Positions 13,701 through 25,172 of a stretch of DNA of 64,000 bases are shown in pieces. Source of the stretch: Sipunculus nudus (taxonomy: Eukaryota > Annelida > Sipuncula > Golfingiida > Sipunculidae); assembly GCA_026874595.1 (NCBI GenBank), contig CM049311.1:56688453-56752452 (forward strand), read 5' to 3'. The notes beneath the pieces are model-generated. The model did not search any database. It was not told where the DNA came from and saw nothing but the letters and a program-made list of their open reading frames with translations. Within the stretch, counting starts at the first letter, position 1. Every line of letters begins with the position of its first letter. A program made the position numbers and the translations under genes.

Positions 13701-14537
13701 TCACACATACCCACCCACTCTTGGTGGAGAGGGCGCACCCTTGTGGTTAAGACCTTGGCTGTGTGACTAAGCATGGAAGACAGGACATGAACCCACAACT
13801 TGCAATGCACTCACAAGTCCAAGGCCCTAACCAGCTCTACATTAAGTTAAAAAGATTTTGCTGGGTGTTCTTGACAGGTCCATCTCCTTTAACTGAAAAT
13901 GACTTTCAAATATGTCTCACCTGAGTGCTACATTACTGCCATCTATGATGATTGGTCTTAAGTTGTCACTTTCATCTTGGGTGTCCTTGGTTCTCTCGTG
14001 GGTCTGGTGAGAGGATGTGAGGAATTCCTTCTGAGGAGGAGAGATCACCAAATCACCAAAGTCCTCAGTAACACTCTCCTCACCATCACCTTCTAAAGTA
14101 CTCAATTCAATCAGTTTACACAGCAACTCATTCTGCTCTATATCTGGTCCACATGACCTTAACACTTTCTGTAGCAGTTTCTCTGTGTAGCCTAACTTTA
14201 CTGCAAACTCCACTTTAGCTTGGTATGATGGGTAATCTGATGCCTTTATAATGTCTGTTCCTAAATCTTGTGTGTCTTCATGCTCAGCTCTGAGAGTGTC
14301 AGAAACTTGACGGCTGACGTCCTCATGAGCCAGGCTCCCAGAATGCTGTGGAACAACACCAGGACTTGCCGGTGGAGAATTCTCTGTGTCTGAGTTGTAA
14401 CAGGAGTCATGGCAGCTCTGAGGTGGACTTGGACTGGACAGATGCTGCCTGACCAGATCAGACTCGCTTCGTTCTGAAGCATTTCTGCCATCAGAGGCAG
14501 CCTCTTCTTTGCTTTTCTTCCCACCGTTTTCTGACAT
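3207..14537 (-). CDS. ZC3H12: ZC3H12 (Regnase/MCPIP) family endoribonuclease, whole spliced gene
   Basis: Five exons (14537-13921, 13307-13168, 10584-10359, 5827-5592, 4792-3207) total 2805 nt, exactly 935 codons including the stop, giving 934 aa. Every junction is AG/GT and phases match (2, 1, 2, 1). Domains in order: UBA-like region about 104-146; NYN/PIN nuclease about 194-328, with D199 in [10 protein letters not shown]283/D284 in YDDR, D302 in SNDN and D306; CCCH finger 361-377, spaced C-x5-C-x5-C-x3-H; Ser/Gln/Pro-rich linker; conserved C-terminal domain about 900-934. Known of the family: these proteins cleave stem-loops in the 3' UTRs of inflammatory and other mRNAs in the cytoplasm and limit immune signalling. 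The length is nearer to human ZC3H12B/C than to the shorter A and D, so I infer an invertebrate ZC3H12B/C-type orthologue. The assignment to the family is firm; the paralogue is not, since invertebrate genes often predate the vertebrate split. Confidence 0.95.
4793..5591 (-). other. ZC3H12 intron 4
   Basis: Intron of 799 bp with GT donor at 5591-5590 and AG acceptor at 4794-4793. AT-rich, with a short GA run at about 5150. No other feature seen. Confidence 0.85.
5592..5827 (-). CDS. ZC3H12: ZC3H12 coding exon 4 (CCCH zinc finger)
   Basis: This 236-nt exon encodes residues 328-406. It opens [19 protein letters not shown], a hallmark of the family linking nuclease and finger, then the finger [17 protein letters not shown] (C361, C367, C373, H377). 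A basic, probably helical tail (about 385-406, rich in K and E) follows. Acceptor atttcag|TTTTATG, donor AAAAAC|gtatgt, ending in phase 1. A 17-bp minisatellite begins only about 50 bp upstream of the acceptor in the preceding intron. Confidence 0.94.
5883..7640. repeat. 17-bp minisatellite array in ZC3H12 intron 3
   Basis: The unit is catgaccaccccaccaa with frequent single-base variants, about 100 copies over 1.75 kb. A larger period is present: the phrase gaacacccctcttacataacc recurs at 6001 and 6410, so blocks of about 409 bp were duplicated. The long open frames on the minus strand (repeated V-M-L-V-G-W-S-C-W) are by-products: 17-bp units cycle through three frames every 51 bp. The array stops about 50 bp before the acceptor of exon 4. 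Confidence 0.95.
7641..8561. other. Intronic DNA, nothing recognised
   Basis: Part of ZC3H12 intron 3. It holds a short CA repeat at about 8386-8402. No coding or RNA feature was seen. Confidence 0.6.
8562..9614. mobile_element. Probable pogo/Tc1-type DNA transposon remnant
   Basis: The ends form an imperfect inverted repeat: left CAGTCAAGCCTGCTT from 8564, right (read on the minus strand) CAGTCAAACCCACTT from 9612, and similarity continues for about 28 bp. Each end is flanked by TA, the target duplication of the IS630-Tc1-pogo superfamily. The 1049-bp interior has no intact transposase. Superfamily is inferred from ends and TA only. Confidence 0.6.
9679..10478 (-). repeat. 267-bp tandem triplication copying part of ZC3H12 exon 3
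   Basis: Three units begin with aggattatctctgcatgac at 9679, 9945 and 10212. Each holds about 147 bp of intron plus a 119-nt stretch of exon 3 with donor. Exon-derived parts are 9825-9943, 10092-10210 and the functional 10359-10477. The units differ by only a few bases, so the event is recent or the copies are homogenised. The two extra copies are open but lack a pyrimidine-rich acceptor. Confidence 0.93.
10359..10584 (-). CDS. ZC3H12: ZC3H12 coding exon 3 (NYN domain, catalytic acids)
   Basis: This 226-nt exon encodes residues 253-327. It carries [21 protein letters not shown] and then [12 protein letters not shown], giving D283, D284, D302 and D306, the expected metal-binding set. Acceptor ttacag|ACCAAG, donor GACAG|gtaaga. 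Its last 119 nt (10359-10477), donor included, have two further near-identical copies downstream in the intron at 10092-10210 and 9825-9943. Those copies read H where the true exon has R305. The segment after the catalytic acids ([18 protein letters not shown]) differs somewhat from vertebrate members but keeps the fold pattern. Confidence 0.94.
10955..13035. repeat. 43-bp minisatellite array in ZC3H12 intron 2
   Basis: The unit reads gactagcctgtgatcatgaa then tgaccttgtgcaggcctgct and gga; about 48 copies over 2.1 kb fill most of the 2.58-kb intron. Units with gaatgacctt alternate with units with ggatgacatt in the middle, giving an 86-bp pattern. Some units have an inserted ctag (ctagctag at 11771 and 12333), marking a 562-bp block duplication. 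The edges (10955-11100 and 12780-13035) are more diverged. Confidence 0.95.
13168..13307 (-). CDS. ZC3H12: ZC3H12 coding exon 2 (NYN domain core)
   Basis: This 140-nt exon is missed by simple open-frame scans because it is short. Acceptor tgtgttacag|CCATGG, donor ATCACAG|gtaagg. It completes Ser206 and continues [19 protein letters not shown], then residues around [16 protein letters not shown], the signature following the IDGSNVA strand in Regnase nucleases. It ends in phase 1 (first base of D253). No frameshift or stop is present. Confidence 0.93.
13680..13852 (-). mobile_element. tRNA-derived SINE-like element
   Basis: On the minus strand the sequence begins gtagagctggttagggcctt and carries a B-box-like GGTTCATGTCC about 35 nt later. 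This is the layout of a tRNA head, followed by a short body. It lies in ZC3H12 intron 1. Ends and target duplications are not clear. Confidence 0.5.
13921..14537 (-). CDS. ZC3H12: ZC3H12 coding exon 1 (start codon, UBA-like region, start of NYN)
   Basis: Encodes residues 1-205 plus two bases of codon 206. The ATG has A at -3 and opens with [10 protein letters not shown]; no earlier in-frame start belongs to a longer open frame. Residues 30-100 are Ser/Pro/acidic and look disordered. Residues 104-146 (with [18 protein letters not shown]) match the UBA-like N-terminal domain of Regnase proteins. The exon ends with [12 protein letters not shown], the first beta strand of the nuclease, holding the first catalytic aspartate D199. 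The donor is CTCAG|gtgaga. A possible splice acceptor (ctgtatcttttatag) just upstream suggests the exon starts near 14723 with about 186 nt of 5' UTR; the promoter and any further 5' exon were not found. Confidence 0.95.
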
Positions 14538-14723
14538 ACTTCTTGGTCACCTCAGCGCTGCCACTTAATGATTGAATACCTTAATGCTAATTGTATTTCA
14601 TTAACATGGTTTTGTTTGAACCAATCCCCATCTGCTGCTTTCATATCTGCTTGTATCTACACCACACCACAAGTCATGTCCAATAGCTTCAACTTTAATG
14701 CTGGGTCCATCCACATGATACAC
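14538..14723 (-). promoter_or_regulatory. Putative 5' UTR part of ZC3H12 exon 1
   Basis: Lies between a good acceptor (ctgtatcttttatag on the minus strand, AG at 14725-14724) and the start codon. If correct, at least one further non-coding exon and the promoter lie to the right. Inferred from splice-site shape only. Confidence 0.35.
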
Positions 14724-14729
14724 CTATAA

Positions 14730-15353
14730 AAGATACAGAAATATTCACTTTCATCTTTGCTTGTAACGATGAAGAGCATGTGCCTTTAGATTCGATTCAA
14801 CTATCAATTTTTACCTTTGATTCAATTCCGGTTCCAATTCTGACTTATTCTTGGTGATTTCAAACTTTCAAATTATAATTGAAATGAATCTATTCAGAGG
14901 TTAATAATAGATTACAATTTAATTAAGGGCTTGTAATTCAATGCATCAATTCTTTGATGCAATGATACACCCCTAGCTAGCACTAGAATATGATGATACG
15001 TTCCACGTCTGGTAGCCCAACAATCCATTTAAACAGGATGAGTACTACAAATGGAGAAAGTGGTTTCTAACATGATCACCACAACACAGCTAATTGGACA
15101 TGATGTTACGTGTCTGAGTAACAAGCTGCTGTGGCTAAAGTAGGGGCTTCATGTGCACTTAATTAAAATTAACTTATCATGTTTCACCTGCAGATGAATT
15201 CATTAATTTTCTCAAAACAGCTATTTCTGACTCTAGTGTGATGTACTGTTTACTGCAACATGACTTTGGATTTTCATGACATTTTAAAACTGCTCACAAA
15301 AGAAACCTGTATATATTTATCTGGCATCACGATCCTCTTGCTCTTGTCATTAG
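14730..15353. other. Gene-free stretch
   Basis: No open frame of note and no repeat recognised. It may be part of a 5' intron of ZC3H12. Confidence 0.4.
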
Positions 15354-15450
15354 TTCTTCATGAAGAAGGAGTGTGCCAGACCTCATTACAAGAAACCAAG
15401 GGATCCCATGGTCCCTGTGTTCAAGACTCAGCATGACAAGTTGACTACAG
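15354..15450 (+). CDS. Isolated exon-like stretch, unknown protein
   Basis: A 97-nt stretch bounded by a good acceptor (cctcttgctcttgtcattag) and a good donor (ACTACAG|gtaatg). One frame is open throughout and reads FFMKKECARPHYKKPRDPMV then PVFKTQHDKLTT; the other two frames have stops. Amino-acid composition looks coding, but no partner exon was found on the plus strand nearby. It could be a lone exon of a gene in another window, a gene fragment, or chance. Confidence 0.25.
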
Positions 15451-18400
15451 GTAATGATGAGGCAATAAAACAAATCAATTTTTGGTTTCTTACTGGTTAC
15501 AACCTCTGGTGATCTAAGGTGAACTGGTTTGAATTTTATTTTATTTTAGTAAATACGTTTTTAATTATTTTATTCATATACCCATTCAATTTTCCTACAA
15601 AAAAAACAAAAAATATCAAAAGCTGCTTGGTGGCATTACATCCATAGGAACAGAATAGACCAATACATGAGCCCTAGTCCCTTTATATAGAAATACCAGA
15701 CCAATTAGTGAAGTGATAAATGTGCTGAAACAGTTGTTATCTTGCGACTTTTCATATATCACACAATTTCTAAGTTGATAGAAAAGGGGCAAAGGTTAGC
15801 AAGATGAAGAATATTAAAGAAATCCTGTGTCTGTGCTGGAGCGCAGTGGCCAGCAATGCACCTTCATCTTAGCATCTCCGAGAACTTAAAAATGATTTCT
15901 GAAACACAAAATATAAATTCCTTCTACTATGAAACTGTCAGCTATCTATAACTTTAGAAAAAAGAAACAAAAAGTTCACACAAATAGGTAACCACACCTG
16001 GCACCACTTGTGGCTTAATTTTACACACCTATATAACAAGCCTATATAATCTGGTGCTGATAGCTGCAACAATTTCTGATTTATTGTTTCTATACACAAA
16101 ACATTTTCATATCATCTTATTTTGCAATCTAAAGAAATTTAAAGTTCTGGCAAGATGCCATTTTGAAATTGATTAAGCTAAGTGTCATACCCATGTAATT
16201 CCCCTTAAAACATTCTTCATCATAAGCCATAATGTGAACAGTGGAAATTTTATACCTTGTGACTTATTTATAGTAGAAATATAATTTGTACTCACAGAAA
16301 ACAGGTTGTACAACGTAGGTTGCATTACCTACAGCTGATATATGAATACAAGTCACATGATCAGTAGGTGATTGAAAGTTTGTTCTGTGATATCCCATAG
16401 CAAAAACTAATCCATGAGAACACCCAAGTGATCTGTAAAAATCTGCTTACCAGTAATAAAAATTCTCAGTTAATTTTAACTAATTTCTTCAGCTAGATCT
16501 GATAAAGTCACCAAAAAGCCTCAAACTGTATCAATGTATTTGAATCCGTAAGCTCACTGGCTTTTTTAATGAGCCGATGGGAGCCAAACATCGCCAAACC
16601 AGATTCACATCTACTTTTGGGTGGCAGTCTCCTCAGTACTGACATAACCTTGGACTGCAAAACTGATGGGGGTCAGCTTGTCTCAGATAATTACAAAGTG
16701 ATCTGGTCCCAATAAGATGATTTAACAGAGTTATAATATTCACAGAGCTGTCAGTTAAACACATGCTCATCACACTGAGTTTCATTCAGCCCCTCAATTG
16801 TCATGAAGTCTTTTAATTGTCATGTCCACCAGGTGTCCATGCAATATTGTCAGGCATCCAATCCTGAACACCAGTGGCCCCTCCATATCTCAGGCTACTG
16901 ATGTATCACAATGGAAACTGACTGATATTATTCATTCACCTCCTTTCACTGTATGAATTGTTATGCATGTTACCGGTAGTAAATATGCATCTGCACAGGG
17001 TAGAACAGAACAGTGTGAATGTAGCATATGTGTTTGGAATATGGATTTGGCTTGTTAGCATGAGCCTTTGTGTTTCTTAATCTGCTCAGAAAATGATATA
17101 ATCACCCTTTGTTATATCTGAAAGTTAGTCCGTCTCATTTTTCACAGTGTGTGTGCATAAGACATCAGAGAAAGTTGATGATTTATTCAAAGGGGCCTAT
17201 TACAATATCTGGCATCTGGTGACTAATGATAATCTCTTGAACCTTTTCTAAAAATAGGCAAGAAAACACCAGTCCCACCACACACAGGTTGTTCATTTTG
17301 TTTATATTCACATGTTTATAACGTGTGGGAGCCCACCAAACAAAAAATCCAAACACTTTCAACAATGACACCTGCTGGCAAGTCAGATGAACTAGAGTTT
17401 TGCAAAGGGTATTTTTTGCAATTAGTGACTTTTCTAACTTCCTTATAAATGCAACCAATTGTTTGTGGTGTACAACCAATCCCAATAAGTTAATGATAAC
17501 CTTTATGGAAGTGGGATGCTGCAGACCATGAGATGATGATGATGATGTCTTGAGCAGGATCTGGATAAGTGTCACCAGTACTGTTGGAGGGATGCTCTCT
17601 CTGAGTAACCTTGTCTAGGAGCCTGCAATACCACTGTGACCTCAAGCTCCTGTAAACTTGCATCTGAGGGATTATTTAGTAATTACAAGACAGCATAAGG
17701 TGGGTGTGCATTTGGAATATGTTATAATTCTTTTCGGAATTTTGTGCAGTTGGTGTGTTTCGGAAAATAACTAAACAGTGATTTTTCAAATCTTTGTGGT
17801 TATTACTCCTTGCACTTATGGAGATGAATATAAGCCAATATGCACATATTTAAATAAATATGAGAAACTGGAGGCCACAAGTCATAATTCTGGTCTTCTG
17901 ACGCAATGTTTCAACAGAGCAAATCATCAATGCCACTCTTCATCCACACCTGGACTATGGTTAGATAACACAGCTAATGGGGTCCAGGTAACCTTGGTTC
18001 TCTGGTAAACAGAGTTTGAGACAATCAATCCATATTTTTGTAACCATACTGCTTAATCAGCAGTGGCTAATGCACAAGTAGCTCTGAGTGTAACTGTAGT
18101 GTTCATCACCATGAATGAAATCTTGTTTACACTATTCCAGGCAATTATAATCAACACTGGTCTCAAACAGAGACTTGAGAAAAACTTGTCCCTTGCACCA
18201 TGATGATCCACAATCTGGATGGCTGTACTTTACAAACAGTCAGATCTGGTATCATAATGACTCCATGATTAATTTGCAGAAAAATGTTACCATTTCGAAA
18301 ATGTTATCTGTATGGTTTAATAGTTGCACTCACCAATCACAAATTTAGAATTATGTATTCATGAAGAACACGCATATCAATTCAAGACTGTTACTCAGAT

Positions 18401-19515
18401 TTAACAATAATGTTGAATTCAAATCCTACATAGCTTGTATTGAAAATGAAAAGAAAGCTAATAAAGATATCATAACTGAAATTACTCTTTCCACTATGAA
18501 AGAAAATAAGGAAATTGCAATTCTGAATAATATAGAATTATCAAAAACATGGTCACTTATATCACATTGCAACCATGCAGAGGGAATTTTAGCAATTTTC
18601 TACCACATTTCAAAGGCAGTTCAGATAATCTGAATAAAATATTAATTTATTATATGCAAAATAGGTCAAATTTCACAACCATTTGATTAAAGTGATAATG
18701 TCAAGGATACTGACCACAGGCATAAATAATGGTTTGAAGGATGGATCAAACAATCTGCCATCTGTTGATCTTTGGTTTATCTTAGCATATACTGAAGAAA
18801 AAATATAACAAAAAAACAAACATTTGAATAAGTTTATTGTTGCAAAAAATCACACTTTTTATGTCTGTGGCTGTGACTGTTAATTTTTGTACAACAAGTA
18901 AAAATTCATGATGGGCAAGTAAAAGCCAGATGTTGCTTGTAGGGCAAGTACTTTAAAAAGATAATGTCAAGTCTTGTACAGATCTTCAGCTTCTTGACAA
19001 CCGCTGGGCAGTCTGGCAGTCTTCACTGCTGAAACTGCTGTTAAATTTGCTGGTAGTCATCAGGATAAAAATCTAGTGTTGGCATTATTTGCTTTCCCAG
19101 TGACTGAATTGTTCTTTGATGACTTCCTTCAAGCTTTCAATTCTGTCAACCATTCAGTAAAACCATCACAAAGGCTTCAATTGTAAGGCCTTATCCTCTC
19201 ACTGCCAGGTACATGACTTCCTAGTTGGGAATGTTTTATCACACAACATCACCTGGGAATATTCATATCCTGAGCATGTAAAATAAGTTGGGTATATTTT
19301 GTTTATCATGTCTCCATTAATTATATAAAAATGAAAAAGGAACTACACATCTAAAATGTGAAATTACAAACAATAAATTACCAAGTCATCCAAGCTGGTA
19401 ACCAGGCTTCTGAGGGGGTAATTAGAGGGCTGCAAACCTCTAAATTTTGGTTTACATTCATCTGAAGTGAAAAGTCAAAATTGTACTATTGCTATGAACA
19501 CTGGCTCCCACTGTA
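15451..19515. other. Gene-free stretch, nothing firm
   Basis: AT-rich. A minus-strand open frame at 17183-17575 and a plus-strand frame at 18361-18633 show no recognisable domain, no splice context and biased composition, and are not called. No RNA gene recognised. Confidence 0.5.
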
Positions 19516-19519
19516 TCAA

Positions 19520-20015
19520 TCACACCAAATGACCATCAATAAGACCAAAGGACCTTCAAACAGACGCAAATGACCTGCTGGAAGACTGAGGAGAACCAAG
19601 CAGGCAGACTAAAAACAACATCAAGCAGGCAGACCTAAGGACCATCAAGCACGAAGACCAAAGGACCATCAAGCACAAGACCAAAGGACCATCAAGCAGA
19701 CATAAGGTCATGTAGAACAAAGGACCATCAATCAGACCAAAGGACCATCAAACAGACCAAATGACCTGCTGGAAGACTGTGGAGAACCAAGCAGGCAGAC
19801 CAAAAAGCCTCCAAGCATGCATATCGAAGTACCACCAAACACGCAGACCAAAGAACCATTAAGCAGACCAAAGAACCATTAAGCAGACCAAAGAACCATT
19901 AAGCAGACCTAATGACCAGTAAGCAGACCAAATGACCAGGAAACAGACAAATAAAACCAGTTGGAAATCCAAAGGACCACCAAGCAGGCAGACAAAAGGA
20001 CCAGAAAGAAGACCA
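19520..20015. repeat. Diverged tandem repeat, about 20-22 bp
   Basis: The phrase agaccaaaggaccatcaagc recurs with many changes about twenty times. A longer block (tgacctgctggaagactg with flanks) occurs at about 19572 and 19763, so a roughly 190-bp duplication also took place. Confidence 0.8.
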
Positions 20016-23000
20016 AACTAGAATGGCTTGTTTATGCACTTGCAAAAACAGATGTCTCCCCCCTCATTGCATATAGGTTGTATCAATAAAGACATGGTGA
20101 GAAATGTGAAGCAGTTCAAAAAGTTATGTTCTCACTTCTAATTCATAACAGCAGAGAGAAAACTTCACTTATCATGATCCCAGTGCAGAACACACAAAAA
20201 ATACCTAAATGAGGCCATGGTGGGCTAATTTATGATATGAAAGATCTCACCAATCCTTGTATCATAGCTAAATTTATGGTCTTACCACTGAGAAGATAAA
20301 AGTCTATAAGGAGAGACTACAGATTGACAGCCAGTTTTGTGAAAGAAATGTGGATCAAGGATGAATTGTATAGCCCTTCAACCAAATTAACAAACTGACA
20401 AGGAAGTGCCATTCATATGACATAAGTAATAAATTACAACCTGTAAGGTATTTGTGAAAGATCCCCCCCCTCCACCCAGCTTTTTAACAAAAGACACTGG
20501 TACAGAAGGTTCTATTGATACAAAGAGCACAAAAGGAATGTCATAATGTCAAGATCACCTTCAATAGCCAGTCACAAGACTATACTAGGCTCCCAATTGT
20601 GACAATGATTGCTTTATTCACAAGTTATCTAATAAGGTGCTTAGATAGTTATCCAATGCCTATTAACAACACAAACACAGTAGCTGGGAAATTCCAACTG
20701 CTCAGCATTTCTGCCTTCCAAGGAAAAGTATTTATCTTTGCAAACAAACAGAACCAGTACCATATTTGTTTAAATCTTGAAACTTGTGAAAATATTCTCT
20801 CCTATGTTTCACCTTTGATAATATATATCATTCAGGTGACACAACTTTAACTAATAAATACTTTAAATGTTTTATGAATCTAGCCAATAAAGAACCCATA
20901 ATGAATAAAAATAAAAGAAATGGTAACAAGGAAATGCTTTTCATGGTGATAATTGTTTTTATAGCCATAAGTAACCACTGGTTGTTATTAGTTGCCAGTG
21001 GTTACTGATAAGCTTGCCTCCTCAGTAAGATTTAATTGTAATAAAACAAACTGAAGGGGTCCCTATGTTTGTTTATTAATAAGTAAAACTGCAGCAGCTT
21101 CAAGGGGTCATGAAGCACTGATTATGTGGATGGTGATTATCATAATTTCTAAGACATGCTAATAAAGTATCTCAACAGAAAAAACACTGCCGATCAATGA
21201 AAAAGCATCAAACATGAAAGCCTCATCTATAACTTATATTTCACAAAAACAATAATAAACCACAAGGTCTTTTGTACTGGTATAGAGAACTTAGCACACT
21301 AATATTTTCTGATTCTGCTTGAATAATTCACCAAAAACTGGAGATTCCTTAAAACAAATCTAGGGTCAGAACCATTGCTGTTTAGAACTAAATGCCTCTT
21401 TCCCAGTCTCTGGATTTTGGAACCATGTCAAATTTAATACTTGATAATCAAGATTAACATGCACGCACCATTTCAGCGAAATTCAGTCTTGTCTTTAGAA
21501 AGATCAATTGCTCTCAAGGCAAAAACATAAACTTTAACAAGGTTATAGGTTTAGCCCAAAACACCCAAAACTATTAAAACAAGAAATTTGATCTGTGGAA
21601 CAGTGGTATGAGTACGGTAAATGAACACCAAATTCTTTTCCATATCATGCTCTTACACGATTTTAGCAAGAACACCACTGTGACTTTGAAAAATGTGTCA
21701 AAGTCATCCATTTTTTATCTTGACCTTTACCTTCATGAGCTGCATCAATTGTGTGTTTAGTGAATGGCGGAGGACAAATATGTCAAAACCTTCCAAGCAG
21801 TAAACATGTTGGATCATGTAGCAATAATTGATACAGATACTTATTATGTAATAATCACTGAACATGAGAAAATTTATATATCATGGCTCCTATGTGCCAC
21901 CACATAAAGTGTGTGTGTATGTGTTTATATGCATCTTTTGATATCCGTTATATGAAATTTAAATTGTAACAAAACTATATTTTCACTTACTTTATTCCTT
22001 GATCCTGGACTACAGCTAGTGCACTGAAAACTAGGAAGTGTATGTTTACTCTTAATGTAGATAATCATTTCTAGGATCCTTGTATCCATCCATGACGTTA
22101 GAAATATACAACATGATAATGGAATTTCCAAAATCAGATAAAAAACCATGTAGGTTTATGTGATAAAGATTAATGGCTTAGTAATTTTTTATTATATTGT
22201 CTGCACCAGTTGTTGCTTATTATGGAATTTGACCAGATAAGCACAAACAAAAGGTTTTGTTTAACAAGGCAAATATTTTTCTCAGAAATAGGTAAGCTGG
22301 TAAGGTGGCATCCAAGACCTTACACTGGGGCATATGACTCTGTTATTTAAAGAAAATATATACCTTAACACCCCCATCTCTTCACTTTAATATATACTCA
22401 TTTGACAACCAAGCAGTGAAATCTGAGATGCAATAACACAGCTTGACAAACTTTTATTACAGAATTAAATGTGGCAAAACTGTCATCACTGGTCAGGATC
22501 AATACTTACATAATTACATACAAATGCATGAATTGTAAGCAGCAACACTAGATGTGCCTGTGTTGTAAAGTAAGGTAAGATTAATAAGCATGAGAAATTT
22601 TAGGACAATCTATGTTCCAGCCACGTTTTTTCAAATATTAGTTATCACCATCTGGAAGAACCAGTTATTTGCTTCATACTTTGCAATGTGAAGAAGACGT
22701 ATGTTTGATTGAGGCTCACTCTATAAATGTTATGATTTCTGTTCAGCAACCTCGAAGAAAAAAAGGCCAGAGAGTTCCTAAATTTAAAACACAGTCCTCC
22801 ACATGTTGACACGAAAGTCTGGAAAATACAGAGGTAAAGCCCTGTACACTATAGTAAGGGTTTGAACTGACTGTAAAGTTATATCTGATGACTAGAAGAA
22901 AAACAAACTATGACATATTATTTTTCAATAATAATATGCACCTTAACTAGCTATTACCTTTTTCCACATCTGAAGGACCCATTCTGACAACACATAAAAA

Positions 23001-23639
23001 ATCAAATATTGCTTTAATAATTTGCAATTACAGGGTGGTCACGATGAAAGACTAAGCTTACAACATGGTTATTGACACTCTTTGGTCCATTTCTCACTAA
23101 TAATATAAATTCTCAGAGTTCACTTTTCACACTGGTTGCAGACTTGCCAATTTATATCTTACCTTCTAGACAAGATATAAAAAAAAATTCCAGATAATAT
23201 AACTCATTGTAGGTCTTTTCATGCTCATTTATGAATCTTTACAAAAAATGCACCAATATATTTTATTTATAAATCGAGATATAAATGAATAAATGGCACA
23301 ACAATATTTTCCATTATGAGAAATCAGTTGACAGACAAAGATAACATATTTAGCACACAAAATGACATGTTGTTAATGAGGTTGCCTTTCCTGAACAGCC
23401 TGATTCCTCCCAATTAGCTAAGGCCCAATTATCCCTCCTACAGGAAGTTATGACCTTATTTTATGTGACACCCCTACATATATATGAGGAAATGAAACTA
23501 CTCTAAGAAAACAGGTACAATGAAGCAATCTATGGTTATGTAATGCTTAAAATAATCTTTAAAAAATGTACTTTTCTTATCTGAATAGGGCTACTTACAC
23601 CTGAGGAACCATATGGCTTATAGAAGTTTCAATGGTAGT
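20016..23639. other. Gene-free stretch, nothing firm
   Basis: AT-rich with a short C run near 20463. Open frames at 20515-20850 (plus) and 21925-22149 (minus) are short, low in coding character and match nothing I recognise. Confidence 0.5.
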
Positions 23640-24150
23640 CAAGTTGGGCCTCACAAAAATTGTAGATATCTGAAGATTTGAATGTGCAGATGAAGGTCAG
23701 GGTTTTAAATTTTTTAGGTCTTGTTTGAAAGAACTGGTGTTCCAAATCTGAGGAAAAACTGTGCAGGACTTCATTAATTTTTTTTCTATTTTTTGGCTTA
23801 TTTGACTTTGAAGATTTAGGTCAAGGTCACCAGTTTTTTAATTTGTTTGAGATCTTGGTTCAAACAATTTGTATTTCAAATTTGATAAAAGAATAGTGCT
23901 TTGAATGTCTTCAGATTCACAAGGGTCTAAAAGTAATGAGCTATAGTTTGGCTGATTTGACCTTGAAGGTCTGGGTCAAGGTCATCAGTTTGTTAACTTT
24001 TGCATGACCTTTCATATAAAAATTTTAGAAAAAAGTGTGGAATACTTTTAAAGTTTACAGGTTCAACAAATATTTTTTACTTACATTTGACCTTAATGGT
24101 CAAGGTCACTGGTTTTTGTACTTGTTGAAGATACTGGCAATAACAATAAC
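23640..24150. repeat. Family C repeat fragment (aaggtcaaggtcac units)
   Basis: Diverged units of about 150 bp, each with tttgacctt.aaggt..aggtcaaggtca. The same unit appears at 44270-44600 and 51395-51900, where the last copy runs to a hairpin end. Confidence 0.6.
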
Positions 24151-25172
24151 AATTAAAAATTTCCTTAAAAAAAATTCTATAGGTTAATCCTGTGGCCATT
24201 AACAAATCCTATGCCATCCATTAACCAATTAGATGGCATTCAAATTACCTTATTACCAGAAGTAAAACCAGCAATAGATTGTGAAATATGATCACAGTAT
24301 CAATACTGGGACACATGAATATACTGATACAATAGGTAACTTTGTACCAGGATGAATTAGTACATTGTCATATCATTAAAGCCTTAATGTGTAAGGCAGC
24401 AGTTGTCCATACTTTAACCTGGACTAGGATAATGATGCACGGTGCTTGTAAAGACTGCAGTCAAAAAGAATTTAGTCAACTAGTGATGAATACAACATGT
24501 CCAAAGGTCGTAGTACTCATCATAAGATCTCATCCTGTGATCAAACTTTATATATCAGAAACAATAAATCAATGATAAATAAAAAATAACAGCTGCTGCA
24601 GAAATTATTCAAAAGCATGCTGTCTAACAACTGCCAACAATTTTAATGAAAGAAGTATAAAATATGTAATAATGTTAGTGAATGGCATTTGCTCGAGTCA
24701 CACACTACTAGCTCTGCAAATTTTCTAGGAAATGCAGAAAATTTAAGATATTGCTGATGGTATGACAACTTGTACTACGTATAAAACTATCAGAGGTCAA
24801 CAACACAGCATGACAGCTAAGCCATATACTGTGGGATAAAAGTTCTATTTATGAACATGATAGTTAAGCATGTCCAGATGACAAAGTGGTGGATGTGGCC
24901 CAGGTCTTTTAAACAGCTAAACCTGATCCCACCGACGTCAGTTCTATTGATGACTAATTATTTCTTTCAACCTAACAGGTTTAAATTTGACTCATTTTCA
25001 TGGGTAATTTTAATTCTCTAGTCACAGTCCATGTAGTATGTACTGCTACCAATACAGACATTGATGCATCAACTTCAGGTGATATTTGAATATCTCTGTT
25101 CTTTTGATACATGTTTGTCTCTCGTTCCATGTTTATCAATTAATGGCTATTATGTCCATATCACACTTACAG
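24151..25172. other. Gene-free stretch
   Basis: No supported feature. Lies between a family C fragment and an exon-like stretch. Confidence 0.4.

Noticed and set aside
17183-17575. Minus-strand open frame of 130 codons
   Set aside because: No domain, no conserved motif, low coding character; the region may be old repeat. Homology search would settle it.
18361-18633. Plus-strand open frame of 90 codons rich in K, N, I
   Set aside because: Composition expected of AT-rich non-coding DNA; no splice or promoter context.
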